Source: Thermacetogenium sp. UBA5472
Lineage (GTDB): Bacteria; Bacillota; DSM-12270; Thermacetogeniales; Thermacetogeniaceae
Assembly (NCBI GenBank): GCA_002426495.1
Contig: DIQC01000089.1
Span: 35,479 to 99,478, forward strand
Length of the DNA: 64,000 nucleotides
Direction: 5' to 3'
Shown: piece by piece, positions 46,792 through 54,513 of the stretch
Layout: every line of letters begins with the position of its first letter
How positions within the stretch are numbered: the first letter of the stretch is position 1
The notes under the pieces: generated by a model
Seen by the model: the letters and a program-made list of their open reading frames with translations, nothing else
The model's database searches: none
Told to the model about the DNA's origin: nothing
Program-made: the position numbers and the translations under genes

Positions 46792-47445
46792 ATGAAACAA
46801 AAAACTCTAATGGAAGAAAGTATACTTGTCTGTGTATACTATGGTCCCAATGGCGAACGCCTGATTCAACGTGGCTGCAATATAGCGAGGATGTTTGACT
46901 GCCCACTATATATCCTTACCATTGATTCCAAACCACTTGACGAGCTGGATGCAGAAAAGTCAGATTACATTTCAAGATGGAAGGAACTGGCGGAAAAACA
47001 TGATCTGGCCACATTCATTTATAAGGATCAGCAAGATCTTCCCGTCTCCAAAGTAATCGCCTCAGTTGCCCGAGAAAAAGGCGTTACCCAGATTATTCTG
47101 GGGCAAACAGCTCAAAGCCGCTGGGAACAGATTACCAAGGGATCTATTATTAATGACTTGTTATGTGAAATCCCATTCGTTGATCTTCATATCATTTCAG
47201 TACCCCGCTATCTCAAAAATGAAAAAGGTCAGTTCGATAAAGGGGTACGAGCATACTTGGTTAAAGAAGGCGAATACTACCGTGTGATTTTCAGGCATAC
47301 AAAAGACGTTGAATTTGAAGGTATCTTCTTCAAAGAAAATGGAACTGACTTTAACAATGGCATATTCAAATTCATGAAAGATAAACAAACCCTGCGCATT
47401 CGGGTAGCAGACGATATGATAAAAGATTTAAGCTACTTCAAATAA
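46792..47445 (+). CDS. Stand-alone Usp-domain protein, KdpD-Usp-like, with C-terminal extension
   Basis: A 217-residue protein. Residues 9-140 form a universal-stress fold most like the Usp domain of KdpD (ESILVCVYYGPNGERLIQRG; GVTQIILGQTAQSRWEQI; IPFVDLHIISV). Residues 145-217 are a strand-rich extension of unknown type. It is transcribed away from mrpA. KdpD Usp domains sense K+ or c-di-AMP in some Firmicutes, but the staphylococcal SxS motif is not kept here (YYG), so ligand binding is open. The start has GAGGTGA upstream. Confidence 0.7.
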   Translation: MKQKTLMEESILVCVYYGPNGERLIQRGCNIARMFDCPLYILTIDSKPLDELDAEKSDYISRWKELAEKHDLATFIYKDQQDLPVSKVIASVAREKGVTQIILGQTAQSRWEQITKGSIINDLLCEIPFVDLHIISVPRYLKNEKGQFDKGVRAYLVKEGEYYRVIFRHTKDVEFEGIFFKENGTDFNNGIFKFMKDKQTLRIRVADDMIKDLSYFK

Positions 47446-47518
47446 AATAACATATTATGAGTAATAATACAAAGGAAAGAGAAGACTCCATCCAAGACCA
47501 CTTGAAAAATACTTTAAA

Positions 47519-47566
47519 CTATGTCTCTCCTCCGACACCTTTTCCGACATCTGACTTCTTGCTTCC
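47519..47566 (-). repeat. Dispersed repeat, family C, encoding the EamA C-terminus
   Basis: Read on minus the segment contains GTCAGATGTCGGA and related units (GATGTTGGAAG, GGTGTCGGAGG). The 13-mer is identical to the copy at 39174-39206. It supplies about 14 C-terminal residues and the stop codon. Confidence 0.55.
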
Positions 47567-48424
47567 AACATCTATTTTTGCGCCGGTGAGTTCGCTTACC
47601 AATATGCCAGCCAGAATCAGGGCACACCCAATGATCTTCTGGGTGCTAAAAATTTCTCCTCCGTAAAAATAGCTGAACAAACCGGCAAAAACTGGTTCGG
47701 CTGTTAACAGCAGAGCGACACGTTCAGCACTAGTGAAACGCTGTGCCCAACTTTGACCGAGGAAAGCCAGGGCTGTGGCAAAAACTGAAGTGACAACCAA
47801 TGCCAAAATAACGGCGGGGGTCCAGTTGATACTGTTCCCTCCAAAACCACCCCATGCTCCCCAGCTAAGCAAAGAGACAACCCCCATTTGGACCAGCGTA
47901 AGATCCTGGGCTTTCATAGTTTTACTCGCCTCTCTCAGGGCAAGAATCTGCAGAGCAAAGAAAACAGCGCTGCAGAGAACCAGCAGATCACCCTTGCCGG
48001 GCAGAAATGTGCCTTCAAGTGAGATAAAGCCTAATCCGGCAGCAGCTAACCCCGCCCCTGTCAAAACTGTCCAGTTCGGTAGTTTCCTGTCTAAGAAAGC
48101 GGCTATAAACGGAACCAAAATCACATTTAGTCCTGTGATAAAGGCGGCTTTACTAGATGTCGTCCAAAGCAGACCCAGTGTTTGTAAGGCATAACCACAG
48201 AAAAGATAGATACCTGCCCTCAAGGCAGCCGGATGCCACTTAAAGCTCCCTTTCCGCAAAGGAAATAAAAGCAAAAAAGCAGCTGTAAAACGTATTGCCA
48301 GAAAAGGAAATGTATCGATATCAGCCAAAGCGCCTTGAACCAGCTGAAATGTTGTACCCCAGGCAAATGCAATACCCAGCAGAACCAGGTCAGCCAAGTA
48401 TTGCCTATCTATTTTCATTTTCAC
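47519..48424 (-). CDS. EamA-family (DMT) transporter
   Basis: A 301-residue, ten-helix drug/metabolite exporter with two EamA repeats: LGIAFAWGTTFQLVQGAL and SKAAFITGLNVILVPFIAA in the first, SVFATALAFLGQSWAQRF and LLLTAEPVFAGLFSYFYGGE in the second. The substrate is unknown. The last ~15 codons (after LVSELTGAKIDVG) come from the family C dispersed repeat, giving a tail of Gly/Lys/Ser/Val not expected in the family. Confidence 0.88.
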   Translation of the reverse strand: MKMKIDRQYLADLVLLGIAFAWGTTFQLVQGALADIDTFPFLAIRFTAAFLLLFPLRKGSFKWHPAALRAGIYLFCGYALQTLGLLWTTSSKAAFITGLNVILVPFIAAFLDRKLPNWTVLTGAGLAAAGLGFISLEGTFLPGKGDLLVLCSAVFFALQILALREASKTMKAQDLTLVQMGVVSLLSWGAWGGFGGNSINWTPAVILALVVTSVFATALAFLGQSWAQRFTSAERVALLLTAEPVFAGLFSYFYGGEIFSTQKIIGCALILAGILVSELTGAKIDVGSKKSDVGKGVGGET

Positions 48425-48552
48425 GCTATCACCTAAATTATATAAAGGATTTTTATTAAAGAGAGCGAATATTTATACTGTTCAGCATCTTTTTTTATGT
48501 TGAACATATCTATTGTATCAAAATGTATCAAAATATCTTAGGGGGTATGATC

Positions 48553-49377
48553 GTGAAGAAAATTTTTAAGTATCTGTCAATTATGCTGTTAATTGGCCTG
48601 ATCAGTGCCTGCGCATTGGGTTGCAGTAATGAAGAAGGAACACCGGAAGCGAGTGATCAGGATAATGAAGAAAAGCCTACATACATCGTAGCCTTTGAAG
48701 CCACCTTCCCACCCTTTGAATCCAAGGATGAAGAGACCGGAGAATTCGTGGGTTTTGACATTGACCTGATCAAGGCTATTGGTGAAGAAGAGGGCTTTGA
48801 TGTGGAACTTATGGAAATGGGCTTTGATGGTATCGTAGCCTCTGTAAAAACTGGCAATGTAGACCTGGGCGTTTCCGGACTGACCATCGATGAGGAACGG
48901 TTAGAGAGTGTTGATTTTTCGACACCTTACTATCATTCAGCTTTGGGCATTGTCGTCAGAGCAGATGATGACACAATCAAAGATGTTGATAATTTAAAGG
49001 GCAAGAAAATCGCCGTCCAAATCGGAACTACAGGCGCAAAATTTGCAAGAACAATTGAGGATGCTCAAGTCACAGATTATGACCAGGTTACCGATGCATT
49101 TCTAGAATTAAAAAATGGGGGTGCTGATGCTGTGGTTAACGACCATCCAGTAAACCTCAATTACATCAAAGGACATGAAAAGGACTACAAGACAGTCGGA
49201 GATACCTTAGAAAGCGAATATTATGGGATTGCCATTAAAAAAGGCAATACTGAGGTTCTTAATAAAATAAACAGCGGGTTAGAAAAGCTAAAAGAAAAAG
49301 GTAAATATGCAGAGCTCTACAAAGAATGGTTTGATGTAGAACCACCTGAGTATCTACCTGGTGAGGAAAACGCTTAA
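48553..49377 (+). CDS. Polar amino-acid ABC transporter, substrate-binding lipoprotein
   Basis: About 274 residues. A lipoprotein signal (YLSIMLLIGLISACALGC) ends at the lipobox Cys, then an acidic linker, then a family-3 periplasmic-binding-like domain (FPPFESKDEETGEFVGFDID; GVSGLTIDEERLESVDFSTP). It delivers a polar amino acid such as glutamine, glutamate or cystine. A GTG at 48553 with AGGGGGT upstream is favoured over the ATG two codons earlier, which abuts that site. First gene of a three-gene importer operon. Confidence 0.92.
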   Translation: MKKIFKYLSIMLLIGLISACALGCSNEEGTPEASDQDNEEKPTYIVAFEATFPPFESKDEETGEFVGFDIDLIKAIGEEEGFDVELMEMGFDGIVASVKTGNVDLGVSGLTIDEERLESVDFSTPYYHSALGIVVRADDDTIKDVDNLKGKKIAVQIGTTGAKFARTIEDAQVTDYDQVTDAFLELKNGGADAVVNDHPVNLNYIKGHEKDYKTVGDTLESEYYGIAIKKGNTEVLNKINSGLEKLKEKGKYAELYKEWFDVEPPEYLPGEENA

Positions 49378-49487
49378 ATTAAATGTCTGAAAAGTGGATC
49401 TGCGCCGCCTGGGCAGGCTGCGCAGATCTTTTTTTGCTAATAAGTTATCGTACCAGATAAAAGCCAGCTAAGTGAGGTGCTTGACAG

Positions 49488-50201
49488 TTGGATCTAATCA
49501 TTAAATCAATGCCTTTCCTTTTAACAGGTGCTGCGCAAACACTCAAGATCACTCTAATCGCTGTGACGCTGGGCTGTATTCTCGGCCTTTTTGGAGGAAT
49601 GGGACGTCTTTCTAAAAACCGTTTTATACGCGGCCTGGCCACCTGTTATGTCGACTTTGTGCGGGGAACTCCCCTGCTCGTTCAATTATTTATTATTTAT
49701 TACGGTATGCCCCAGGTGATACAAGGTGTAAAGGGCATTCTAGAGGTATCATTTGCTCTCGGGCCATTTTCATCAACATCTCATATTCCCCCCTTTGTTG
49801 CTGCTGTCACCGCCTGCAGCCTCAACAGTGGGGCTTATGTTTCCGAGATCTTTAGGTCAGGGATCCAGTCCATCGAAAAGGGGCAGCGGGAGGCGGCTCT
49901 CTCTTTAGGGATGACTTCCAAACAGGCGATGCGCCATATAATTCTCCCCCAAGCCGTGCGGAGGATTATACCCCCACTGGGAAATGAATTCATTGCTATG
50001 CTCAAAGATACTTCTCTCTTGATCTGCATCGGGTACGCGGAACTCACCCGTCAGGGGCAGTTGATCATTTCATCTACCTTTAGGCCCTTTGAAATTTGGT
50101 TCGCCGTGGCCTTACTCTACCTGATTATGACATTGACCATCTCACGGCTGGTGGACGTTACAGAAAGGAGGCTCGGCGTCAATGGCACTCATCAAAGTTA
50201 G
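49488..50201 (+). CDS. Polar amino-acid ABC transporter, permease
   Basis: A 237-residue HisM/GlnP-type permease with five or so membrane helices. The [17 protein letters not shown] motif and the ATPase-docking EAA loop ([20 protein letters not shown]) are clear. Start is TTG 49488, with AGTGAGGTG in front. It overlaps the ATPase gene by 20 nt. Confidence 0.94.
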   Translation: MDLIIKSMPFLLTGAAQTLKITLIAVTLGCILGLFGGMGRLSKNRFIRGLATCYVDFVRGTPLLVQLFIIYYGMPQVIQGVKGILEVSFALGPFSSTSHIPPFVAAVTACSLNSGAYVSEIFRSGIQSIEKGQREAALSLGMTSKQAMRHIILPQAVRRIIPPLGNEFIAMLKDTSLLICIGYAELTRQGQLIISSTFRPFEIWFAVALLYLIMTLTISRLVDVTERRLGVNGTHQS

Positions 50202-50913
50202 AAACCTAGAAAAGAGTTTTGGTAAGCTGGATGTACTGCGTGGAATCGATTTGGATGTGGACGAAGGAGAGAAACTGGTGATCATTGGACCGAGCGGCTC
50301 CGGAAAGAGCACACTACTACGCTGTTTGAATCTGCTGGAAGAACCTACAGGCGGAAGTATTGAATTCGCCGGCGTCATGCTCACTGACCGTGAAACAAAC
50401 CTTCCCCAGATAAGAGAGGAGATCGGGATGGTGTTCCAGAGTTTCAATCTTTTTCCCCATAAAAATGTAACAGAAAATATCTCAATGGCACCCCTGATCG
50501 TCAAGAATTATGATCGGTCCAAAGCGCAGGATATAGCTCTCGGTCTTTTGAAAAAGGTGGGTTTGAGTGATAAGGCTGATAACTACCCTGCAGAACTATC
50601 TGGGGGGCAGCAGCAGCGGGTGGCTATTGCCAGGGCACTGGCTATGCAGCCCAGAGTGATGCTGTTTGACGAACCGACATCTGCCCTGGATCCGGAGATG
50701 GTCGGTGAAGTTCTGGAGGTAATGAAGGAATTAGCCGAAGAAGGGATGACAATGGCTGTGGTCACCCATGAGATGAAATTTGCCCAGGAGATCGGAGACC
50801 GGCTGATCTTTATGGATGAGGGGTTGATTGTAGAGGAAGGAACTCCCCAGCAAATTTTCACAGAACCCAGCAATGCCAGAACCAGGTCATTTCTGACTCG
50901 TGTGATGCAGTAA
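50182..50913 (+). CDS. Polar amino-acid ABC transporter, ATPase
   Basis: A 243-residue GlnQ/ArtP-type ATPase. Walker [17 protein letters not shown]-loop [10 protein letters not shown], signature [15 protein letters not shown] and Walker [15 protein letters not shown] are intact. AAAGGAGG precedes the ATG. It completes the importer with the lipoprotein and permease. Confidence 0.95.
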   Translation: MALIKVRNLEKSFGKLDVLRGIDLDVDEGEKLVIIGPSGSGKSTLLRCLNLLEEPTGGSIEFAGVMLTDRETNLPQIREEIGMVFQSFNLFPHKNVTENISMAPLIVKNYDRSKAQDIALGLLKKVGLSDKADNYPAELSGGQQQRVAIARALAMQPRVMLFDEPTSALDPEMVGEVLEVMKELAEEGMTMAVVTHEMKFAQEIGDRLIFMDEGLIVEEGTPQQIFTEPSNARTRSFLTRVMQ

Positions 50914-50984
50914 TAACCCGCAGATATTGCTTCTACATTTAACCGATTGACTTTCTTACTTTCATACTGCTAAAATTTTCTTCA

Positions 50985-51020
50985 GGTGGCAAGAAGATTT
51001 CTCATTGCCACCTTTATCAT
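50985..51020 (+). terminator. Terminator of the amino-acid ABC operon
   Basis: Perfect 8-bp stem GGTGGCAA / TTGCCACC with a 12-nt loop, then TTTATCAT. Confidence 0.65.
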
Positions 51021-51035
51021 CTGCCATCAGGTAGA

Positions 51036-51070
51036 AAACCGGCAGCGTCAGTACTGCCGGTTTATTTTAA
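51036..51070. terminator. Bidirectional terminator
   Basis: Perfect 10-bp stem AAACCGGCAG / CTGCCGGTTT with an 8-nt loop. Plus follows with TATTTTAAC; minus follows with TCTAC. It lies between the ABC operon and the convergent gene ending at 51082. Confidence 0.7.
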
Positions 51071-51081
51071 CTGTTTGGATG

Positions 51082-51420
51082 TCATTTCTCTTCCTTGTCA
51101 TCTTTTGCATATGGCATAGGATCGCCTGGTGGATCGTAATAAGGTCTTTTCCTTCCATGTCCATAGCCAGAATCATAGTCTGGACCACATCCGGGATCAT
51201 ACCCTGAATCACAGCCGGGATCATCAGCCGGATAAGAATCACCCATATCGATCAACATACGCAGAGTTTTCATCTCTTCTCTTTCTTTCTTGATCATCAT
51301 ATGGATGATTTTCTTGCAGTTTTGTCCGGATACTGTTTTGGCAATGTTTTGCCATAGCTCTATTTCAGATCGGTCCATCTCGATGATACTCCGTAAATCA
51401 TCCTGCCAAGTTCCAGTCAT
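51082..51420 (-). CDS. Small helical protein with Asp/Gly/Tyr/Pro-rich tail
   Basis: A 112-residue protein: an N-terminal helical hairpin (MTGTWQDDLRSIIEMDRSEI; KKIIHMMIKKEREEMKTLRM) that looks like half of a ferritin-like bundle, and a low-complexity acidic tail (DPGCDSGYDPGCGPDYDSGY). The next gene is built the same way, so the two are probably paralogues. Tails of this kind occur in spore-coat or surface proteins, but I cannot assign a function. GGGGGGAG precedes the ATG. Confidence 0.65.
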   Translation of the reverse strand: MTGTWQDDLRSIIEMDRSEIELWQNIAKTVSGQNCKKIIHMMIKKEREEMKTLRMLIDMGDSYPADDPGCDSGYDPGCGPDYDSGYGHGRKRPYYDPPGDPMPYAKDDKEEK

Positions 51421-51434
51421 TTCGTCTCCCCCCT

Positions 51435-51698
51435 TTACTCTTTTTTCAGATCTTCTTGATAAGGATAGTAATCACCACATGGCCGCTTTCTATCTGGCTC
51501 CTCCGGACAGGGCGGCGTATAATCACCACAACAACTATAAAGGGTATTCCAAAACTTCGCTCCTTGAGCCTCTTCTTTAATCATTCCTAGCAAGGCCTGG
51601 CGGACCGGAGGTGGAGCAGTTCGGGCAGCCCTTGCTAATAGCTGTATTTCTTCAAGATCGTGCTCCAGCGCTTTCTCAAAAAGATTATTATAGGTCAT
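51435..51698 (-). CDS. Small helical protein with Pro/Cys/Tyr-rich tail
   Basis: About 87 residues: helical N-terminal half (MTYNNLFEKALEHDLEEIQL; GMIKEEAQGAKFWNTL) and a tail with CCGDYTPPCPEEPDRKRPCG. The start at 51698 is set by AAAGGAGG seven nucleotides upstream. It ends 14 nt before the next gene, so the pair is co-transcribed. No family recognised. Confidence 0.65.
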   Translation of the reverse strand: MTYNNLFEKALEHDLEEIQLLARAARTAPPPVRQALLGMIKEEAQGAKFWNTLYSCCGDYTPPCPEEPDRKRPCGDYYPYQEDLKKE

Positions 51699-51822
51699 GT
51701 TTGGTCCTCCTTTCCACAATATTTCTATGTCAGCTTATGCCTCTCAGTGGCATATTGTTCCAAATTGTGCGCAGATTACGATCACTCTCCGTATAGCAAA
51801 AATGCCTTCCTTAAAGTATTTC

Positions 51823-51852
51823 TTGACACCAAATAGGTTGTTATAGTAAAAT
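51823..51852 (+). promoter_or_regulatory. Promoter of the riboswitch-aminomutase transcript
   Basis: TTGACA at 51823-51828, an 18-nt spacer and TAAAAT at 51847-51852, about 10 nt before the riboswitch begins. Confidence 0.55.
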
Positions 51853-51861
51853 ATAGTATAT

Positions 51862-52068
51862 ATTAATGCGAACCCAGTAACGCTGAATTCTCCGGGGGGA
51901 GAAACGGGGAAACCAATCAACGGGGTGAATCTTCGCACTCAAATTATTTTCAGATAACAATATTGAGTTGTTATCTGATATATGTGGATAGATTTGAGTG
52001 TAAAGTAGGGTTACCTTACAACCCGAATCCGACAGCTAACCTCGCAAGCGTGGGCAAGGAAGGCAATT
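51862..52068 (+). ncRNA. c-di-AMP riboswitch (ydaO-yuaA class)
   Basis: Conserved ydaO-yuaA segments occur in the right order: CGCTGAATTCTCCGGGGGGA, ACGGGGAAACCAATCAACGG, GGTGAATCTTCG, then TAGGGTTACCTT, ACCCGAATCCGACAGCTAAC, CTCGCAAGCGTGGGCAAGGA. Peripheral helices are CACTCAAAT (51936) with ATTTGAGTG (51992) and, inside them, a 10-bp hairpin CAGATAACAA / TTGTTATCTG. The class binds cyclic di-AMP and usually turns expression off. It lies 5' of the aminomutase gene with a terminator between. Confidence 0.93.
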
Positions 52069-52088
52069 GCAAAATAATTAATTATGTC

Positions 52089-52137
52089 GCTGCCCATTTA
52101 TTTACTTTCCATCTGCTTTCTGGGCAGCTTTTACTTT
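52089..52137 (+). terminator. Riboswitch expression-platform terminator
   Basis: Stem GCTGCCCA / TGGGCAGC with a 24-nt loop, followed by TTTTACTTT. It lies 20 nt after the aptamer and about 170 nt before the coding region, as expected for a transcription-terminating OFF switch. Confidence 0.8.
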
Positions 52138-52309
52138 CCAGCGCTCCTTCCGCGCCAGTTTAAAATCGCTCCAATTTACTATATTATAAGGTTTTTATCA
52201 AATATGAAACAGACGGATCTCCTGTGAGATCCTCACCAATAAGCGCATCCTGCCAGCTTGCCGCTGCGGGAGCAACCAAACTAAATAAACGAAAGGACGG
52301 TGGAGTCAC

Positions 52310-53596
52310 ATGGCTATCAAACGGGATGATTTAACGATTCAGCATCCTGAGCATCTGCACGAGCAAAGTGACGGCAGCACACGTAAGCAGTGTGCCTTAG
52401 AAAGAGCCGCAGAACTGAGAGAGAAGATCAAAGAATATCTTGCAGAAAAAGATCAAATCCAGACAGGATTTGATCTTGTGAATGAATATGCGGCAGCTCG
52501 TTCTAAAATATTGGATGTTTTGGGAGCAAGTGATGAAGATTGGAGCAACTGGAAGTGGCAATTGCGCAATAGGATTGATAATGAAGAGATGCTTTCACAT
52601 TTTGTTGAGTTAACAGATAAAGAAAGAGAAGAAATAAGTGAAGTCAGCCAGAGCCTGCGCTGGGCTCTGTCACCCTACTATATGGCTTTAGTGATGTGCG
52701 ATAAACCTCATGGTAGTGTCTGGATGCAATCTATCCCCAGCAAACTGGAGGTCACTGATACCCATGGCAGTGAAGACCCGATGGCTGAATCATGGACTTC
52801 TCCGGCTCCGGGTGTAACAAGGCGCTATCCGGATCGCATGATCATCAATGTCACCAACAGATGCGCCATGTTCTGCCGTCACTGCCAGCGCAGACGGAAT
52901 ATCGGTGCCAAAGATGCAGACAAAAGTCGTGCAGTGCTGGAGGCAGCAGTGCAGTATGTAAGGGATAATGAAGAAATTCGTGATGTCTTGATTACAGGTG
53001 GAGATGCTTTACTCTTAAGCGACAAAACCTTGGATTGGCTTCTAGGAGAACTGGACAGTATTCCACATGTAGAGATCAAACGCATCGGCACCCGTACTCC
53101 GGTGACGCTTCCCCAGAGGATTACGCCGGAACTGTGTGCTATTTTGGAAAAGCATCCACCAATCTACATCAACACCCAGTTCAACAGCCCGCTGGAGATA
53201 ACTCCCGAGGCAAAAGAGGCCTGCGACAGGCTAGTCAAGGCTGGAGTCGTATTGGGAAACCAAGCAGTGCTGCTGCGCGGAATAAACAACCATCCCAATG
53301 TGATGAAGAAGTTGAATCAAGGGCTATTGAGATTGCGTGTCAGGCCATACTATATCTTTCAGGCCAAGAATGTAAAGGGCACAACTCATTTAATCGCTTC
53401 TATAGACGATGGTTTAGAGATTATGGAATACCTGAGGGGTTACACATCCGGCTTGGCAGTACCGACTTACATTATTAATGCACCATATGGCAACGGCAAA
53501 ACACCTATTGCACCCAACTACCTGTTGGATAAAAAGGATAATCATATTTTGATAAGAACCTGGGAAAACAAGGTTATCCCTTACGAAACACCGTAG
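52310..53596 (+). CDS. eam: Radical-SAM glutamate 2,3-aminomutase (lysine 2,3-aminomutase family)
   Basis: A 428-residue KamA-family enzyme that interconverts alpha- and beta-amino acids with a 4Fe-4S cluster, SAM and PLP. Cluster ligands are Cys185, Cys189 and Cys192 (CAMFCRHC). The PLP Lys is Lys397 (PYGNGKTP). The two Asp residues that bind the side-chain amine of lysine in clostridial lysine 2,3-aminomutase (Asp293, Asp330) are replaced by Lys353 (FQAKN) and Asn390 (IINAP), with identical spacing of 37; these are the substitutions described for glutamate 2,3-aminomutase. No beta-lysine acetyltransferase (ablB) is adjacent. The product would be beta-glutamate, an osmolyte. The stop runs into a family B repeat. 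Confidence 0.85.
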   Translation: MAIKRDDLTIQHPEHLHEQSDGSTRKQCALERAAELREKIKEYLAEKDQIQTGFDLVNEYAAARSKILDVLGASDEDWSNWKWQLRNRIDNEEMLSHFVELTDKEREEISEVSQSLRWALSPYYMALVMCDKPHGSVWMQSIPSKLEVTDTHGSEDPMAESWTSPAPGVTRRYPDRMIINVTNRCAMFCRHCQRRRNIGAKDADKSRAVLEAAVQYVRDNEEIRDVLITGGDALLLSDKTLDWLLGELDSIPHVEIKRIGTRTPVTLPQRITPELCAILEKHPPIYINTQFNSPLEITPEAKEACDRLVKAGVVLGNQAVLLRGINNHPNVMKKLNQGLLRLRVRPYYIFQAKNVKGTTHLIASIDDGLEIMEYLRGYTSGLAVPTYIINAPYGNGKTPIAPNYLLDKKDNHILIRTWENKVIPYETP

Positions 53597-53620
53597 TGGT
53601 GGTTGGTCGTTAGTCGTTGG
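53595..53620 (+). repeat. Dispersed repeat, family B, abutting the eam stop
   Basis: AGTGGTGGTTGGTCGTTAGT then CGTTGG; its first two bases are the end of the eam stop codon TAG. Confidence 0.6.
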
Positions 53621-53642
53621 CCTTTAGTAAATCCGTAGAGTA

Positions 53643-53719
53643 GACGCAAGGACATGTCCCTTGCGTCTTTTCGCGTCCCACCAATGCCCACCCTAAGACG
53701 CGAGGACGGTTCTCGCGTC
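53643..53719. repeat. Pair of palindromic repeats (family A type) between eam and gatD
   Basis: Palindrome 1 at 53643-53667 has arms GACGCAAGG and CCTTGCGTC and is followed by TTTTCGCG, so it could also terminate eam. Palindrome 2 at 53697-53719 has arms GACGCGAG and CTCGCGTC around the family core GACGGTT. Two such elements in tandem resemble REP doublets. Confidence 0.65.
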
Positions 53720-53735
53720 TCACTGGCACCTGTTG

Positions 53736-54512
53736 TTAGTTGTTATAACCACCAACCAGTCGGTTTTTTATAACATTATGTGCGTAAATCTCTAGTTCAT
53801 CATTGAGTGGTGTCAGCTTACCCCCACCCTGGCGGAGTATTGCTCTTGATAACAAAATGTCTGCTAAATGTGGGTTTTTAGCAAGTAGAGGGCCATGTAA
53901 GTAAGAGCCAAAAGCATTTTTATAACGGGCACCCTCGCTCAGATCATCTCTATTATTCCCCTGCCCCTTTAAAACCCGCCCTAATGGCCTTGCTTCCTTT
54001 CCCAGAAAGGTACGCCCGGCATGGTTTTCGAAACCGACAAGTGTGGCCAGAGGTGTCTCCCGGACGACACTTGTTTTCTTCATTTCCTCCTGAAGATCAA
54101 CAGCTGTCTCCAACAAGATATCCCCCACCAGTCTATCCATCCCTGTCTCTATGTAAAGATCAAAAACCCCTGCTCCGGGAAGAACGGCACCATCCTGCGT
54201 CTTGATAAAGCGCCCAAGCACCTGGAACCCCAGACCGATTGCCAAAAGTACGGTTCCCTGTTCCACAGCCTCAACAATGAAACGCCCTTTTTCTTGAAGT
54301 TCCTTACTCATCAAAGAAAGATTGCTCTCTGCTCCCCCACCCAAAAAAACAAAATCATACCCAGTCAAACAGATCGTTTCGCCAAAAGATACCATGTCGA
54401 CTTCTACCTGAATGCCTCGCCATTGGGCTCGCCGGCAGAAGATCAGCAGATTCCCCTGGTCACCATAGAGGTTGAATAGATCAGGATAGAGATGGCAAAC
54501 TTTGATCCGCAT
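53736..54512 (-). CDS. gatD: GatD-like glutamine amidotransferase subunit of lipid II isoglutaminyl synthase, catalytic Cys missing
   Basis: A 258-residue CobB/CobQ-type class I amidotransferase. With MurT it normally amidates D-Glu of lipid II, GatD supplying ammonia from glutamine. The fold motifs are present: YPDLFNLYGDQGN, DFVFLGGGAESN, GFENHAGRTFLG and the catalytic-His motif GSYLHGPLLAKNP (His206). The nucleophile elbow, however, reads AIGLGFQVLG at 91-100 where the family has ICGGYQ: Cys is Gly93 and the next Gly is Leu94. Glutaminase activity is therefore doubtful; it may channel free ammonia or be structural. It begins one base after murT. Confidence 0.88.
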   Translation of the reverse strand: MRIKVCHLYPDLFNLYGDQGNLLIFCRRAQWRGIQVEVDMVSFGETICLTGYDFVFLGGGAESNLSLMSKELQEKGRFIVEAVEQGTVLLAIGLGFQVLGRFIKTQDGAVLPGAGVFDLYIETGMDRLVGDILLETAVDLQEEMKKTSVVRETPLATLVGFENHAGRTFLGKEARPLGRVLKGQGNNRDDLSEGARYKNAFGSYLHGPLLAKNPHLADILLSRAILRQGGGKLTPLNDELEIYAHNVIKNRLVGGYNN

Positions 54513-54513
54513 C

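Noticed and set aside
51963..52163. 66-codon plus-strand frame inside the riboswitch
   Set aside because: It overlaps the aptamer and its terminator, has no ribosome-binding site and no family likeness.
52310..53596. Plain lysine 2,3-aminomutase (kamA/ablA) call
   Set aside because: The two Asp residues that bind the lysine side-chain amine are Lys353 and Asn390, and no ablB acetyltransferase follows; glutamate 2,3-aminomutase fits better.
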